DNA of 64,000 nucleotides from Zetaproteobacteria bacterium CG_4_9_14_3_um_filter_49_83 (GCA_002791545.1 PFXG01000008.1:1-64000), one strand, 5' to 3'. Numbered from the stretch's first letter, positions 26,785-37,599 are shown. Numbers and translations are program-made. Notes: generated from the letters alone by a model not told the origin.

Positions 26785-26947
26785 AAAGCCCATGTTAACC
26801 GGCATTTTAAAATTGTCGCATTTTTCTTCTCTCACCCATAGCCTTTCATAAATAAAGCACATCTATCACAGCAGGAAAATTGAGTTCAGTATTTGCAACG
26901 TGTGATTATTATATATATGGTCCCACAAAGGCTGAGGTAGTTTGTTA

Positions 26948-28543
26948 ATGAAGAAAATGAGTGACATTGATATCAAAAAGATGATGGAAACCGTGTCCTT
27001 CGAGCTGGACCGGGATCTTCGCCTTCACCCTCAGAAGTTGGAGCTGGGAAAGATCGAGCTACTGACCGACAGTCTTAAATTACCCTTTAGCAATATCCAG
27101 AAACGGCTTAAAGAGCACGCGTTGGCTCCCAGACCAAAAGAAACAGAAATCATCAAACTTGAAATAAAAGCCTATTTAAAACGCCTGAATGCCAATCCAT
27201 TGATTCCTCTTAAGTTTCGTCTTGAGGTACTTGAGTGCATCGAAAGTCACCTGTATCTGTTTGATGATTCCATTATGACCAGCGTTATGAATTCACACAA
27301 GCTGGGCATAGAAATGGTTCAGGATGCCGCACGCAAAAAACAAGCTTATTACCCTGTTCTGGTCGAAATGATCTGCTCCTCACTGGAATTAGCTCTTGAT
27401 TTACTAAGCACTATGCTGGAGAAATATCACAACCCTTCCATCATGACAGTCAGGCAAGTACTCGACATGGCTCGCCTGGGACTCGTGGTAACACCTTTAG
27501 CCGATGATCGAGAGCTCGAAAAGCGCTTGTGGAAAGTTATATCGCATTATGAGTTATTACGCTGTATGGACTGTTACTCCAAACCACCGGACATTCGCAA
27601 CATTATGGAACAGGAAATAAGCAACTATTGTAAATACATCAAACCACAGCTAGTGCGCAAAGGCGAACCTTTGCCCGAAGCGACTGATAGTATTTTTTTA
27701 GTCACGAATTTAGCCCTGCCCGGATCAAAGCCTTACAAGGCAATAACGCTGCCAGCAGAGGCAGAGAGCGACTTAATCGTGATGCCGATCAGTATATTCC
27801 TCAAAAAAATAAAACAGGATTTTGACCGGGCTCTGAATGTCTATCATCATCCGGAAAAGCAAAAAGATGACTTACACACTGAAAAACAGTGCCATGACGT
27901 TATTCAGGGGGTAAATGCCATCATGTACTCCCTGCAAAAACGTACCCGCTCCGGCGGTCGCGCCTTCGTCCCCGGTGCATCCCTGCTGATTAGCGCAGAT
28001 GCCGGAAAAGCTTTTGCCCGCATCAACCGGCGCGGCTCATTTATCAGCGAAGACGGGCTCAGCAGCAGCGAAAAAAATGCCCGCTGGTCACTAGTCAACC
28101 TTAGCCAAAAAGGTGTTTCAGTTGAACTTTTGAGCACCGACATTCCTGCCTTTCAGATCGGTCATCTGGTAAGCCTGACCTGGGTTGGGAAAAAAAGTTA
28201 CGGCCCCAACATCGGACATATTCGCTGGATACGTGAAATCAAGCATGGTGAATGGCGATTAGGTATCGAGTTTTTCGAGCTGGCCTGTGAAGCTCGGCGC
28301 GGCGCTATCCTTGGCCGTAGCGATAAGGTTAATTCGCGCTCCTGGCACCTTCTGGTTGAACAAAATAATCCTAATAAAATATGGTTTCCGGAAGCCATTA
28401 TTAACGAAGGCATGCGTTTTGTTCAATATATCGATGGCAAAGGCGGCATTCATTGCCATGTTACTCAGGTCCTCGAAACATACGGAAATTATTCCATCGG
28501 GCTAATTCAGCAGGATCAGCAATCTGGCATCATGCTCGGTTAA
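26948..28543 (+). CDS. Large protein with C-terminal PilZ-like domain
   Basis: 531 residues from ATG 26948 (TGAGGT eight bases upstream); a TTG two codons earlier is possible. Residues 1 to about 345 form a mostly helical region without recognised motifs. Residues about 375-460 follow the degenerate PilZ pattern: WSLVNLSQKGVSVELL, then FQIGHLVSLTW, GHIRWIREI and EWRLGIEFFEL. A typical c-di-GMP RxxxR switch is not obvious, although INRRG lies just before the domain. Similar long PilZ-like proteins are found in beta/gamma proteobacteria without a defined role. It precedes mreB by 169 bases and could be read with it; a link to cell shape or c-di-GMP control is only a hypothesis. Confidence 0.7.
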   Translation: MKKMSDIDIKKMMETVSFELDRDLRLHPQKLELGKIELLTDSLKLPFSNIQKRLKEHALAPRPKETEIIKLEIKAYLKRLNANPLIPLKFRLEVLECIESHLYLFDDSIMTSVMNSHKLGIEMVQDAARKKQAYYPVLVEMICSSLELALDLLSTMLEKYHNPSIMTVRQVLDMARLGLVVTPLADDRELEKRLWKVISHYELLRCMDCYSKPPDIRNIMEQEISNYCKYIKPQLVRKGEPLPEATDSIFLVTNLALPGSKPYKAITLPAEAESDLIVMPISIFLKKIKQDFDRALNVYHHPEKQKDDLHTEKQCHDVIQGVNAIMYSLQKRTRSGGRAFVPGASLLISADAGKAFARINRRGSFISEDGLSSSEKNARWSLVNLSQKGVSVELLSTDIPAFQIGHLVSLTWVGKKSYGPNIGHIRWIREIKHGEWRLGIEFFELACEARRGAILGRSDKVNSRSWHLLVEQNNPNKIWFPEAIINEGMRFVQYIDGKGGIHCHVTQVLETYGNYSIGLIQQDQQSGIMLG

Positions 28544-28688
28544 CGACTCTTGCCCACCCATTCATAGCCCTCTTTAGCAAGCGTACGCCTCAAAAACATG
28601 TGAATCCCTTTACCTGCAAGCCTGCTATCACTATCCTCCGCTTTTCTCTGCGTCTGCATTTCCATCTCTCTGGTTTTTTGCATCGTAA

Positions 28689-29753
<1,065 letters not shown>

Positions 29754-29829
29754 AATCATTGAAACCGGCGGATTGCCCGGCATGCATAAGCATCACCCCA
29801 TCGAGCTGGTCTGTTTCGCGGCTTAATCT

Positions 29830-30663
29830 GTGATACCCCGTTTTTTTCTTCCTCGGGTTGTGGCCGTCGTTGCGCTGATCATTTTCACACTGACAGCATT
29901 CAGGGGGCTACCTATGGGTCAGCAAATCAACCTTGGATTAGCGCCCCTGATCAGCACCTTACAAACTCCGGCCAACTGGTGGGAAGCTGCCCGCTTATGG
30001 TTTGTCGACAATGCATTGCTGCAATCCCAATTGATTGAAGCGCAACGCCAACTTGAGCAACAGGCCGCTTTGATTCAGCAAACCCAAAACCTGAAAGATG
30101 AAAACATGCAATTACGCAGCTTACTCAAGCTGGCGAATGTTCAGGGCTATCATTGGCATACAGCTCAGGTTCTGGGTCGAAGTCCAGATAAGAAGAGTCA
30201 GCATTTGATCCTGCAAACCAACCATGCTGTGCCTGACAGCGTTGTTGTTTCACGCGAAGGTCTGGTTGGCCTGGTTGATATAGCCAATGCCCATTCGGCG
30301 GCTGTGCGGACCATACTTGACGCATCCATTGCCGTGCCCGTGACACTCCCTGATTCATCGCTGGCAGCGCTGGTGCGCGGTCAGGGCAATCATCTTCTGG
30401 TGGATTTTGTTCCCATCAATGAGGCTCCTCCGCTGGATTCCATTCTGCAAACCAGTGGTGCTGGAGGGCTTTTCCCATCTGGAATTCCGGTCGCACGAAT
30501 CACGCGAATCACCCCCATCCCGGGGGAAGTATTTGCTAAAGTTGAAGCTGAGCCCACATCTCACTGGCAGCGAGAGCGTTGGCTCGCTATCGCCAGTCGC
30601 ACCTCTGAGCAAACAGAAGCTGCCGACGAAAATGGCCTGACCAGGCTTTCTGTGAAGCCATGA
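29830..30663 (+). CDS. mreC: Rod shape-determining protein MreC
   Basis: 277 residues beginning at GTG 29830. One membrane helix (about 8-26), then a coiled coil (about 60-100, QSQLIEAQRQLEQQAALIQQ) and the two-barrel periplasmic domain, with SVVVSREGLVGLVDIANAHSA and LVDFVPINEAPPL. MreC links MreB/MreD to PBP2. It overlaps mreD by four bases. Confidence 0.95.
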   Translation: MIPRFFLPRVVAVVALIIFTLTAFRGLPMGQQINLGLAPLISTLQTPANWWEAARLWFVDNALLQSQLIEAQRQLEQQAALIQQTQNLKDENMQLRSLLKLANVQGYHWHTAQVLGRSPDKKSQHLILQTNHAVPDSVVVSREGLVGLVDIANAHSAAVRTILDASIAVPVTLPDSSLAALVRGQGNHLLVDFVPINEAPPLDSILQTSGAGGLFPSGIPVARITRITPIPGEVFAKVEAEPTSHWQRERWLAIASRTSEQTEAADENGLTRLSVKP

Positions 30664-31064
30664 TGATTCCACTAACACTGCTGTTGGCTGTCATTGGCAT
30701 CATTTTCAATCTTAGTTTTGCTTCATCTATCATGCAACCGGACTGGGCACTGGCGTTCTTGCTTGCGGCTATACTGGCGCATCGGCAACACTGGCGCTGG
30801 GTACTTCCAATGATCCTCATTCACGATTTCGCTTTGTTCTGGAACGGCCTTGCCATTTTCCCATGGATGGTTCTGGCTCCACTACTATTAATCTGGTCAG
30901 ATGCCCAACTTGGCCCGGCTGTACCGCAACGTACTGCGATTTTAACCTTCGTCACCGTTCCGATGCTATGGTTAAACTGGCCCGCTGAAGCCTGGGTGCT
31001 GACCTGGCTCCTAAGCTTTTGCGCGTGGTACTTGATGACGCAGGTGCGCCTTGAATCAGCTTGA
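30660..31064 (+). CDS. mreD: Rod shape-determining protein MreD
   Basis: 134 residues, short for the family (about 160). Five hydrophobic helices with QPDWALAFLLAAILAHRQHW near residue 25 and LIHDFALFW in the third helix. MreD is the small integral membrane partner of MreC. Identified mainly by position between mreC and mrdA and by helix pattern, since the family is poorly conserved. It overlaps mrdA by 14 bases. Confidence 0.85.
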   Translation: MMIPLTLLLAVIGIIFNLSFASSIMQPDWALAFLLAAILAHRQHWRWVLPMILIHDFALFWNGLAIFPWMVLAPLLLIWSDAQLGPAVPQRTAILTFVTVPMLWLNWPAEAWVLTWLLSFCAWYLMTQVRLESA

Positions 31065-32838
31065 AATTCGTGCTCGCTATGACGTCAGAATACTCGTGCT
31101 TAAAATCGGCACGTTTATTCTGCTTGCCTTTCTGCTGGCACGTATCACCAACCTGCAATGGATTCAACATGACCAACTTGTTTTACAGTCGGATATGAAT
31201 CGCCTGAATATTGTGCCTATACTCCCCACACGTGGCATTATCACAGATCGCCGTGGCCTCGGCCTGGCCGTCAACAACGTCTCTTATCGCATCGAAATCA
31301 TTCCGGAACGTGTTGATGACATTGCCTCGGAACTAACTGCCTTGTCTGCTCTGATTGGCTGGAGTGATAAAAAAACACAGCGCATGATTAAAACTGTTGA
31401 ACATTCCAGAAAAGACAGACCCTTCTTGCTGGAAGACAAATTACCCTGGCAAAGGGTTGCAGAATTATCGGCAAGGCTACACCGTCATCCGGGCATTAAT
31501 GTGAAAGCAGGTACCCACCGTTTCTATCCTTTTGCTGAGTTAACATCACATGTTCTGGGCTATCTTGCCATTGTGCGCGACGCCGACATCGAAAAAGGGT
31601 ATTTGCGTAATGAATACGTAGGTCGAAGTGGCTTGGAACGAGCCTTTGAGCAACGTTTACATGGCAAGCCCGGTTCGCAGCAGGAGGAAGTGGATGCACA
31701 TGGTCGACGCATCGCCGTGTTAGCACAGACCCCGCCTGAAATGGGCGAAAGCCTGACACTCAGCCTCGACGTCGAAGTTCAACAAGCCGCTTCAGATGCA
31801 CTTGGCGAGCGTACAGGCGCTGTTGTAGTTATGGATGTAAATACCGGACAGATCCTAACGCTTCTGAGCAAACCCGGCTATGACACCAATCAATTTACCC
31901 TCGGCCTGGAACAGCAACAATGGAATGAATGGCTGCATGACATTAGAAAACCATTACTCAACCGGGTAACACAAGCTGCTTACCCGCCTGCATCCACCTG
32001 GAAACTTATCTCCAGCTTTGCCGGCTTACGCCAGAACCTTGCTCTGGCCCATGGACACACGCAATGTAAAGGATATCTGGAACTTGCCGACAGACAAATT
32101 CGCTGCTGGAAACAACGTGGCCATGGCCGCGTCGACTTACAAACAGCGATTCAGCAATCCTGCGATGTCTATTACTACGAACTGGGTGACAAGCTGGGTA
32201 TGGAGCCGATGATGGACGAAGCACGCAGATGGGGATTTGGTCAGAAGACCGGCATTATCCTCTCGCCTGAATCCAAAGGTCATCTCAGTGAAGATTTGCA
32301 AACGCTGCACAATGGTCGCAAACGCCCCTGGTATCGCGGGATTAATATGATTACCGCCATCGGCCAGGGAAGCACGACTGTCACGCCACTGCAAATGGCG
32401 CGTTTTGCTGCGGCCATTGCCAATGGAGGGCGCGTATTGAAGCCACACCTGCTCTTTGGCGAAGTTCCAGGAATCGAACGTGAGGTCAACATCAATGAGC
32501 ATGACCTGCAGCTTGTTCGTCAGGGCATGTTTGAGGTTACCAGCGAAATTCATGGCACCGCTTATAATCCGTTAAGACATACGCCATGGACTGTGGCTGG
32601 CAAAACGGGAACCGCTCAAGTCATCATGATGGCAGAAGATGCCACTGAAAAAAACACCCGCATCCCAGAAAAGAACATCCACAAAGATCATGCATGGTTT
32701 ATGGGATTTGCCCCGTTTGACCATCCTAAGATTGCCTTTGCCATATTTGTCGAGCACGGTGGACATGGCGGCAGCGCTGCTGCTCCGGTCGCAAAAGCGG
32801 TCATTGAAATTTTAGCCGCCAGAGAGTCCGAACAGTGA
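31051..32838 (+). CDS. mrdA: Peptidoglycan transpeptidase PBP2 (MrdA)
   Basis: 595 residues from TTG 31051, with AGGTG just upstream and inside the mreD end; no ATG before the membrane helix (about residues 14-32). The dimerisation domain starts at PTRGIITDRRGLGLAVN. The transpeptidase domain has YPPASTWKLISSF (catalytic Ser of STWK), QQSCDVYYYELG (SxD/N-type second motif) and AGKTGTAQV. The overlap with rodA (GTGA) couples it to its SEDS glycosyltransferase partner, as in many rod-shaped bacteria. Confidence 0.96.
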   Translation: MNQLEIRARYDVRILVLKIGTFILLAFLLARITNLQWIQHDQLVLQSDMNRLNIVPILPTRGIITDRRGLGLAVNNVSYRIEIIPERVDDIASELTALSALIGWSDKKTQRMIKTVEHSRKDRPFLLEDKLPWQRVAELSARLHRHPGINVKAGTHRFYPFAELTSHVLGYLAIVRDADIEKGYLRNEYVGRSGLERAFEQRLHGKPGSQQEEVDAHGRRIAVLAQTPPEMGESLTLSLDVEVQQAASDALGERTGAVVVMDVNTGQILTLLSKPGYDTNQFTLGLEQQQWNEWLHDIRKPLLNRVTQAAYPPASTWKLISSFAGLRQNLALAHGHTQCKGYLELADRQIRCWKQRGHGRVDLQTAIQQSCDVYYYELGDKLGMEPMMDEARRWGFGQKTGIILSPESKGHLSEDLQTLHNGRKRPWYRGINMITAIGQGSTTVTPLQMARFAAAIANGGRVLKPHLLFGEVPGIEREVNINEHDLQLVRQGMFEVTSEIHGTAYNPLRHTPWTVAGKTGTAQVIMMAEDATEKNTRIPEKNIHKDHAWFMGFAPFDHPKIAFAIFVEHGGHGGSAAAPVAKAVIEILAARESEQ

Positions 32839-33944
32839 TATTTTCACTCTTACGCCGACTTGATTACCCCTTATTGCTGATATTACTCGCTTTATTCGGT
32901 GTCGGGCTGACGACACTTTATGCAGCTGTGTACCACGGTGATTTTGCAATCTGGTATAAACAACTGGTTTTCTGGAGTGTCGGCCTTCTGGCCTTCTCTT
33001 TTGTCTGCTTTATTCCCCTGCGTGTTTTGGGCTTGCTTGCATGGCCCACTTATCTGGTGTCGGTACTCTGTCTGGCTCTGGTGCCCGTCATAGGTGATGT
33101 CCACATGGGAGCCCGTAGATGGCTGGACCTGGGAGTTGTCAATTTTCAGCCATCAGAGTTAATGAAATGGTCTTTGATTCTCATGCTGTCTTTCTGGTTT
33201 GCAACACGTGAAGCTGTTCAATGGCAGAACGTGTTTATGGCTGTTGTATTAGCTGGAATACCAGCTGGCCTGATTGCTATACAGCCGGATCTTGGAACCA
33301 CGCTGGTGTTGCTCATGGCGGCAGCGGCTTTGGTTGTTGCTGCCGGTTTTCAATGGCGCTGGCTTTTGGCCGCTTTTGGCGCCAGTCCTGTTGTTCTGTT
33401 CGGGCTTTGGCAGACCATGCATGACTATCAGAAACAACGTGTTCTCACCTTTATTGACCCGCAATCCGACCCTTTAGGATCAGGTTATCATGTCATCCAA
33501 TCTTCAATCGCTATCGGCTCAGGTGGCCTGTTCGGCAAAGGCTTTCTTCAGGGTACGCAGGGCCGCTTACATTTTTTACCAGAGCAGCATACCGATTTCA
33601 TTTTTGCCATTTTGGCTGAGGAAGGTGGTCTGATAGCCATCAGTATTCTGTTACTGCTCTACTGGGCATTATTATGGCGGATATTAGTCATCGCCTCGCA
33701 AGCCAGCAGCCGCTTTAGCGGACTATTATGCATCGGCATCGCCAGCATTTTCATGCTCTATATTTTTGTCAATATCGGCATGGTATCAGGGCTCCTTCCC
33801 GTAGTTGGCGTGCCCTTACCTTTTGTCAGTTATGGTGGCTCCGCCTTGCTCACCATGATTGTGGCCCTCGGCATTGTCATGCGGGTCGCCATCGAATCGC
33901 GCGATCATTTGCCTTGGCAACGTCATGGAAGCCCCCTGGCTTAA
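32835..33944 (+). CDS. rodA: SEDS peptidoglycan glycosyltransferase RodA
   Basis: 369 residues from GTG 32835, overlapping the mrdA stop by four bases. About ten membrane helices. SEDS motifs: GARRWLDLGVVNFQPSELMKWSLI (in part: RWLDLGVVNFQPSELMK), IQPDLGTTLVLL, GSGGLFGKGFLQGTQGRLHFLPEQHTDF (in part: GFLQGTQGRLHFLPEQHTDF) and VGVPLPFVSYGGSALL. RodA polymerises glycan strands for lateral wall growth together with PBP2 and MreBCD. Confidence 0.97.
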   Translation: MIFSLLRRLDYPLLLILLALFGVGLTTLYAAVYHGDFAIWYKQLVFWSVGLLAFSFVCFIPLRVLGLLAWPTYLVSVLCLALVPVIGDVHMGARRWLDLGVVNFQPSELMKWSLILMLSFWFATREAVQWQNVFMAVVLAGIPAGLIAIQPDLGTTLVLLMAAAALVVAAGFQWRWLLAAFGASPVVLFGLWQTMHDYQKQRVLTFIDPQSDPLGSGYHVIQSSIAIGSGGLFGKGFLQGTQGRLHFLPEQHTDFIFAILAEEGGLIAISILLLLYWALLWRILVIASQASSRFSGLLCIGIASIFMLYIFVNIGMVSGLLPVVGVPLPFVSYGGSALLTMIVALGIVMRVAIESRDHLPWQRHGSPLA

Positions 33945-34046
33945 ATGTGCAGCATCCCCAAAATTTAGCCGAATACTTTATTTTTTATAAGGTTCTGTTA
34001 TCTTGCTTCTGTGTTACTTTATAAAATTGCTTTTTGTGAGGTTGTC

Positions 34047-34580
34047 GTGAATATACGAATGCTACTGCCGACCATCATTTTAGGACTTGGATTACCTGTC
34101 ACCGCGCTCGCTGCAACTGCTTCGCCAGAAGCTACTCAGGTTGAAGTGATGCCAGATGCTATGACCCATTTAGTTAAAGCCCCGGAAATTGACATTGAAA
34201 CGATCCGTGATCCTTTTATTTCACATCTGACATTGGAGCAGAATTTACGCCAGACCAACCTGCAATCCAGACTACAAAGGATGAATGCCGAACAGGCAGA
34301 CATAGAAGCCAGTCGTGAAAAGGATATTCTCGAAAACTTCGACCTCACTGCGCTCAAACTTGTGGCGATTTTACAAAAGGGAAATGAACATGTTGCGATG
34401 GTCGAAGATCCCGTCGGAAAAGGCTATTTTGTGCGTGTCGGCCGTTATATGGGTAGAAACAACGGTCAGGTCACCAGCATTGACGCAAGCACAATTATTG
34501 TGGTCGAGCCTTCCATCAACCCGGTCGGCGAGCTTGAAAACAGAGAAGTTAAACTCACCCTCAATGAGGTCAGCGAATAA
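34047..34580 (+). CDS. pilP: Type IV pilus assembly protein PilP, away from the pilMNOQ operon
   Basis: About 177 residues from GTG 34047, with GAGG seven bases upstream; an ATG-initiated frame opens at 34011 but places a non-signal stretch first. Signal peptide MNIRMLLPTIILGLGLPVTALAA (in part: LLPTIILGLGLPVTALAA) with an ALA-type cleavage site and no lipobox Cys, whereas PilP is usually a lipoprotein. The signature segment is ILENFDLTALKLVAILQ, then MVEDPVGKGYFVRVGRYMGR and NNGQVTSIDAS, as in the PilP beta domain that contacts the PilQ N0 domain. Normally pilP lies between pilO and pilQ; here it is about 26 kb away between rodA and nth. It is the only candidate partner for PilNO and PilQ in the window. 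Confidence 0.88.
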   Translation: MNIRMLLPTIILGLGLPVTALAATASPEATQVEVMPDAMTHLVKAPEIDIETIRDPFISHLTLEQNLRQTNLQSRLQRMNAEQADIEASREKDILENFDLTALKLVAILQKGNEHVAMVEDPVGKGYFVRVGRYMGRNNGQVTSIDASTIIVVEPSINPVGELENREVKLTLNEVSE

Positions 34581-34603
34581 CTGCTAAACAGGCTTTAAAC
34601 GCC

Positions 34604-35245
34604 ATGCAACAGGACGCCATCGAACGCCTTTTTTCACACCTTGCCTCGTTGAACCCTGAACCTGAAACTGAATTACATTATCAGTCGCCGTTCCAGTTAC
34701 TCGTCGCTGTTATGTTATCAGCTCAATCGACAGATGCTGGTGTCAATAAAGCCACAAAAGAGCTATTCCGAACAGCTCCCACAGCCAGACGCATGACGGA
34801 ACTTGGCGAGGATGGCATCAAGCCCTACATCTCATCGCTGGGACTTTACAACAGTAAAGCCAGACACCTGTATCACGCTTCATGCATCCTAGCCGAACAA
34901 CATGACGGTGAGGTGCCACGAGACAGGAAAGCACTGGAAGCTTTACCCGGCGTCGGACGAAAAACAGCCAATGTGCTGTTGAACATCCTCTTTGGCGAGC
35001 CGACCATTGCCGTCGACACGCATATTTTCAGAGTCGGTAATCGAACCGGGCTGGCCCCCGGAAAAACACCTCTGGAGGTTGAACGGCGACTTATGCAGGT
35101 GGTACCAAAAGCTTATCTGCTACATGCCCATCACTGGCTTATTCTGCATGGCCGCTACACGTGTATCGCTCGTAAGCCCAGATGCCCTGAATGTCCTGTT
35201 CAGGAAGAGTGCGAATGGGCCGAAAAAACATCGCTGTTACGCTAA
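34604..35245 (+). CDS. nth: Endonuclease III
   Basis: 213 residues. DNA glycosylase/AP lyase for oxidised pyrimidines. Helix-hairpin-helix LPGVGRKTANVLLNILF with the catalytic Lys, then AVDTHIFRVGNR with the catalytic Asp. The C-terminal Cys set CIARKPRCPECPVQEEC (spacing C-x6-C-x2-C-x5-C) binds a 4Fe-4S cluster. It lies 23 bases after pilP and is probably co-transcribed. The N-terminus begins directly at the usual helix (RLFSHLASLNPEPETELHY, in part). Confidence 0.97.
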   Translation: MQQDAIERLFSHLASLNPEPETELHYQSPFQLLVAVMLSAQSTDAGVNKATKELFRTAPTARRMTELGEDGIKPYISSLGLYNSKARHLYHASCILAEQHDGEVPRDRKALEALPGVGRKTANVLLNILFGEPTIAVDTHIFRVGNRTGLAPGKTPLEVERRLMQVVPKAYLLHAHHWLILHGRYTCIARKPRCPECPVQEECEWAEKTSLLR

Positions 35246-35261
35246 GGAAGCCGATTCCTTG

Positions 35262-35726
35262 TTAAATGACAACAGGCCACAAGCTCAACCAGACAAACAT
35301 CACCAGCGCCAACAACACATCCCTGCTCCAGGCCATCCATGACCACCAGCACGGTTTACCCTGCCATATCATATAAGCGGACCGACCTGCATGAAGAGCA
35401 AACACCGCAGCCAGCAGCCAGGCACTTTCATGGTGCCTGAGAACATAAGCAAACACAGAAGTTGCTAGCAATATCCATGCGCCATTGCCGACACTGGAAA
35501 ACGTACTACTTGTGCCCGTCAACACCGAATCTGCTACAGCAGCAGAAACCAGAACAATTCCGGATGCAATCAACCAATACTCCACAATGTCGACGCCAAA
35601 TTCTGGTGTAAACCCAATCACTAGCCAAAGCGGCCATAAAAATACCGGAAACGCGAGCATCAGACTCAGGAACAGATATGAATAACGCGACATTTCAGAA
35701 GATTGTGTAATATCCTGATCCTGCAT
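35262..35726 (-). CDS. Small integral membrane protein of unknown function
   Basis: About 154 residues from ATG 35726, one base after the yacG stop, so probably translated by coupling; the frame is open further upstream but only by overlapping yacG. Four hydrophobic helices are predicted (about 18-38, 50-70, 80-100, 125-150) with Trp-rich ends (WPLWLVIGF, CWWSWMAW). No family recognised. The gene follows zapD and yacG in the same direction and ends 16 bases from the convergent nth. Confidence 0.6.
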   Translation of the reverse strand: MQDQDITQSSEMSRYSYLFLSLMLAFPVFLWPLWLVIGFTPEFGVDIVEYWLIASGIVLVSAAVADSVLTGTSSTFSSVGNGAWILLATSVFAYVLRHHESAWLLAAVFALHAGRSAYMIWQGKPCWWSWMAWSRDVLLALVMFVWLSLWPVVI

Positions 35727-35727
35727 G

Positions 35728-35925
35728 TTAATACGGTGACATATCCGAGTCGGCCGCATCATCTGCCAGATCAATAGAAACAGATTCTCCTGCAACGGCG
35801 TAGGAACCGTCCGCCCAGCGACCCAGATCTATAATCCGGCAGCGGTCAGAGCAAAATGGGAATGTGCTCTCCTGACGTTTAACGTCCTTCCTGCAAACCG
35901 GGCAATGAAATTTTATTTCACTCAT
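35728..35925 (-). CDS. yacG: DNA gyrase inhibitor YacG
   Basis: 65 residues, normal length. Zinc-binding protein with [10 protein letters not shown] and [19 protein letters not shown]: four Cys in C-x2-C...C-x3-C arrangement. E. coli YacG binds GyrB and inhibits gyrase. It overlaps zapD by four bases (ATGA), the same neighbour as in E. coli (coaE-zapD-yacG), though coaE is not present here. Confidence 0.93.
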   Translation of the reverse strand: MSEIKFHCPVCRKDVKRQESTFPFCSDRCRIIDLGRWADGSYAVAGESVSIDLADDAADSDMSPY

Positions 35926-36698
35926 ACAATCGGCACCAGCATCATCGAATAATTAATATCTTCTTTTAACAGTGTTCGAGGTGCTCCCACATTCCATTGA
36001 TGAAAACACCCGCGAATCGCCAGTTTATTACCGGCAAAGTCCGGTGTAATGCCACGCTGCACCCATGCCACATCCAATCCAATAATGAGCAAGCCATGCT
36101 CTACACCTCTGGGCGGAGAAATTTGATCCAGCCCCTCCACCGCACATCGCTCACTCCACGGCACGAAATCATTCAGCATACCATCGACATGCATCACAAT
36201 GGCATAAAGCTCTAATATTTCCTCTCGCAACTTGTCTTGCACATTCAGATGATTCCAGAATGTTGACATCATTCTGGGAAAGCCTGGTTTATGGCCGAGC
36301 CAATCCTGTTTCTGAACAGCATTTCCCCAAGCTTGCAGCACACTATCCTGCTCAAGGAAGCGAATCAGCGTTGGAAACCCTGTACGCACTATTTCCTCAT
36401 GTTCAGAAATTATTTCACAGGCTTCAAGAATTTCTTTCCGAAATCGCAGGTTTTCAGCTGCCAGCTGGTTCAGGTGTGTACGTAATGAGCCCAAAAGAGA
36501 CTGCAATTCAGGCAGCGCTTGTCTGTTCCCGACATTACCTACCAGCGATAAGCGTACATCTGCCGCAGCCTGCAACCAGGCAAAATGTTGATGGTGCTGT
36601 CGTGCATATTCAAGACAACGCAAGCCATCCAGCAGTTCAAGAAATGAACGCATGCGTGTGCAAAGTGGAAAATTAAACCGTAATAAATTTTTAGACAT
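35922..36698 (-). CDS. zapD: Cell division protein ZapD
   Basis: 258 residues. FtsZ-bundling protein that strengthens the Z ring. Family signs: [18 protein letters not shown], then an all-helical middle, [15 protein letters not shown], and a beta C-terminal domain with [16 protein letters not shown] (conserved Arg/His/Trp patch that contacts the FtsZ tail). Adjacency to yacG supports the identification. ZapD is restricted mostly to beta- and gammaproteobacteria, which is useful for placing the organism. Confidence 0.92.
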   Translation of the reverse strand: MSKNLLRFNFPLCTRMRSFLELLDGLRCLEYARQHHQHFAWLQAAADVRLSLVGNVGNRQALPELQSLLGSLRTHLNQLAAENLRFRKEILEACEIISEHEEIVRTGFPTLIRFLEQDSVLQAWGNAVQKQDWLGHKPGFPRMMSTFWNHLNVQDKLREEILELYAIVMHVDGMLNDFVPWSERCAVEGLDQISPPRGVEHGLLIIGLDVAWVQRGITPDFAGNKLAIRGCFHQWNVGAPRTLLKEDINYSMMLVPIV

Positions 36699-36832
36699 AT
36701 CTGTTGCTCCGAAGATCAGGCCGCACCATAAAACACTCAGCCTAAACTAACAATTGTTTGCGCACTGAAAAGCCGGGTAGTCATTAGCATGAATTACCAC
36801 AGGATGCTTTCAGGCTAATTAGATTTTTTTTA

Positions 36833-37555
36833 CTACTGCCACAAAGGCGGTTGGCCGGATTCCTTACCAATACGCTCCATCATCGACTGATGGGCCAGCC
36901 TGTCTTTCTCGTTCACACTTAAAGCGGCTCGCTTCATCAGTGTGGCGGTTTCCACTTTCTCCAATTGCAAACTCTGCGACTTTGGTATTTGCACAAACTC
37001 TGACGCCGACTGCACCCGCATATCAGCATCCAGTGAGAATTGTCTGCCTCCGGTCATGGCCAGATACACTTCAGCCAACAATTCGGAGTCCAGCAACGCA
37101 CCATGCAACTGACGGTGCCCTCGCTCAATCGCATAACGATCACAAAGCGCATCCAGCGTATTACGCTGATTCGGATGCTTCTTTCTGGCGTGCTGAAGCG
37201 TGTCGATAACCGGCACGTGATCAATATTCGGTAACCCGGCCAAAGCCAGCTCATTCATAATAAAACCCAAGTCAAATGCCGCATTGTGGATCACCAGCGT
37301 TCCACCCTGAATGAATTCTAGAAATGCCTCGGCGATTTCAGGAAATTTCGGACAACCTTTGACTCTGGCATCATCGATACCATGGATACGTACAACTTCC
37401 TGAGGAATAGAACGATCCGGATGGATATAGTGATGAAAGACGCTGCTGGTATCAATCTGGCGGTGACTCACCACAATCGCGCCAATTTCGACCATTCTGT
37501 CGCCGTGGAACGGTGACAATCCAGTGGTTTCGGTATCCAGCATAATTAAGCGCAT
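36833..37555 (-). CDS. dnaQ: DNA polymerase III epsilon subunit (3'-5' exonuclease)
   Basis: 240 residues. DEDDh exonuclease proofreading subunit: IMLDTETTGLSPFHGDRMVEIG (in part: LDTETTGLSPFHGDRMVEIG) with the first Asp-Glu pair, LVIHNAAFDLGF with the second Asp, and HGALLDSELLAEVYL with catalytic His and last Asp. The C-terminal region (about 185-240) should bind the polymerase subunit alpha. Ends 45 bases after the start of the gap preceding yhdP. Between it and zapD lie 134 bases with no gene, probably zapD promoter sequence. Confidence 0.94.
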   Translation of the reverse strand: MRLIMLDTETTGLSPFHGDRMVEIGAIVVSHRQIDTSSVFHHYIHPDRSIPQEVVRIHGIDDARVKGCPKFPEIAEAFLEFIQGGTLVIHNAAFDLGFIMNELALAGLPNIDHVPVIDTLQHARKKHPNQRNTLDALCDRYAIERGHRQLHGALLDSELLAEVYLAMTGGRQFSLDADMRVQSASEFVQIPKSQSLQLEKVETATLMKRAALSVNEKDRLAHQSMMERIGKESGQPPLWQ

Positions 37556-37599
37556 GGCTGGAAACTAAAGCAAGCCCTTACTGAAGGCTACTACTGAGC

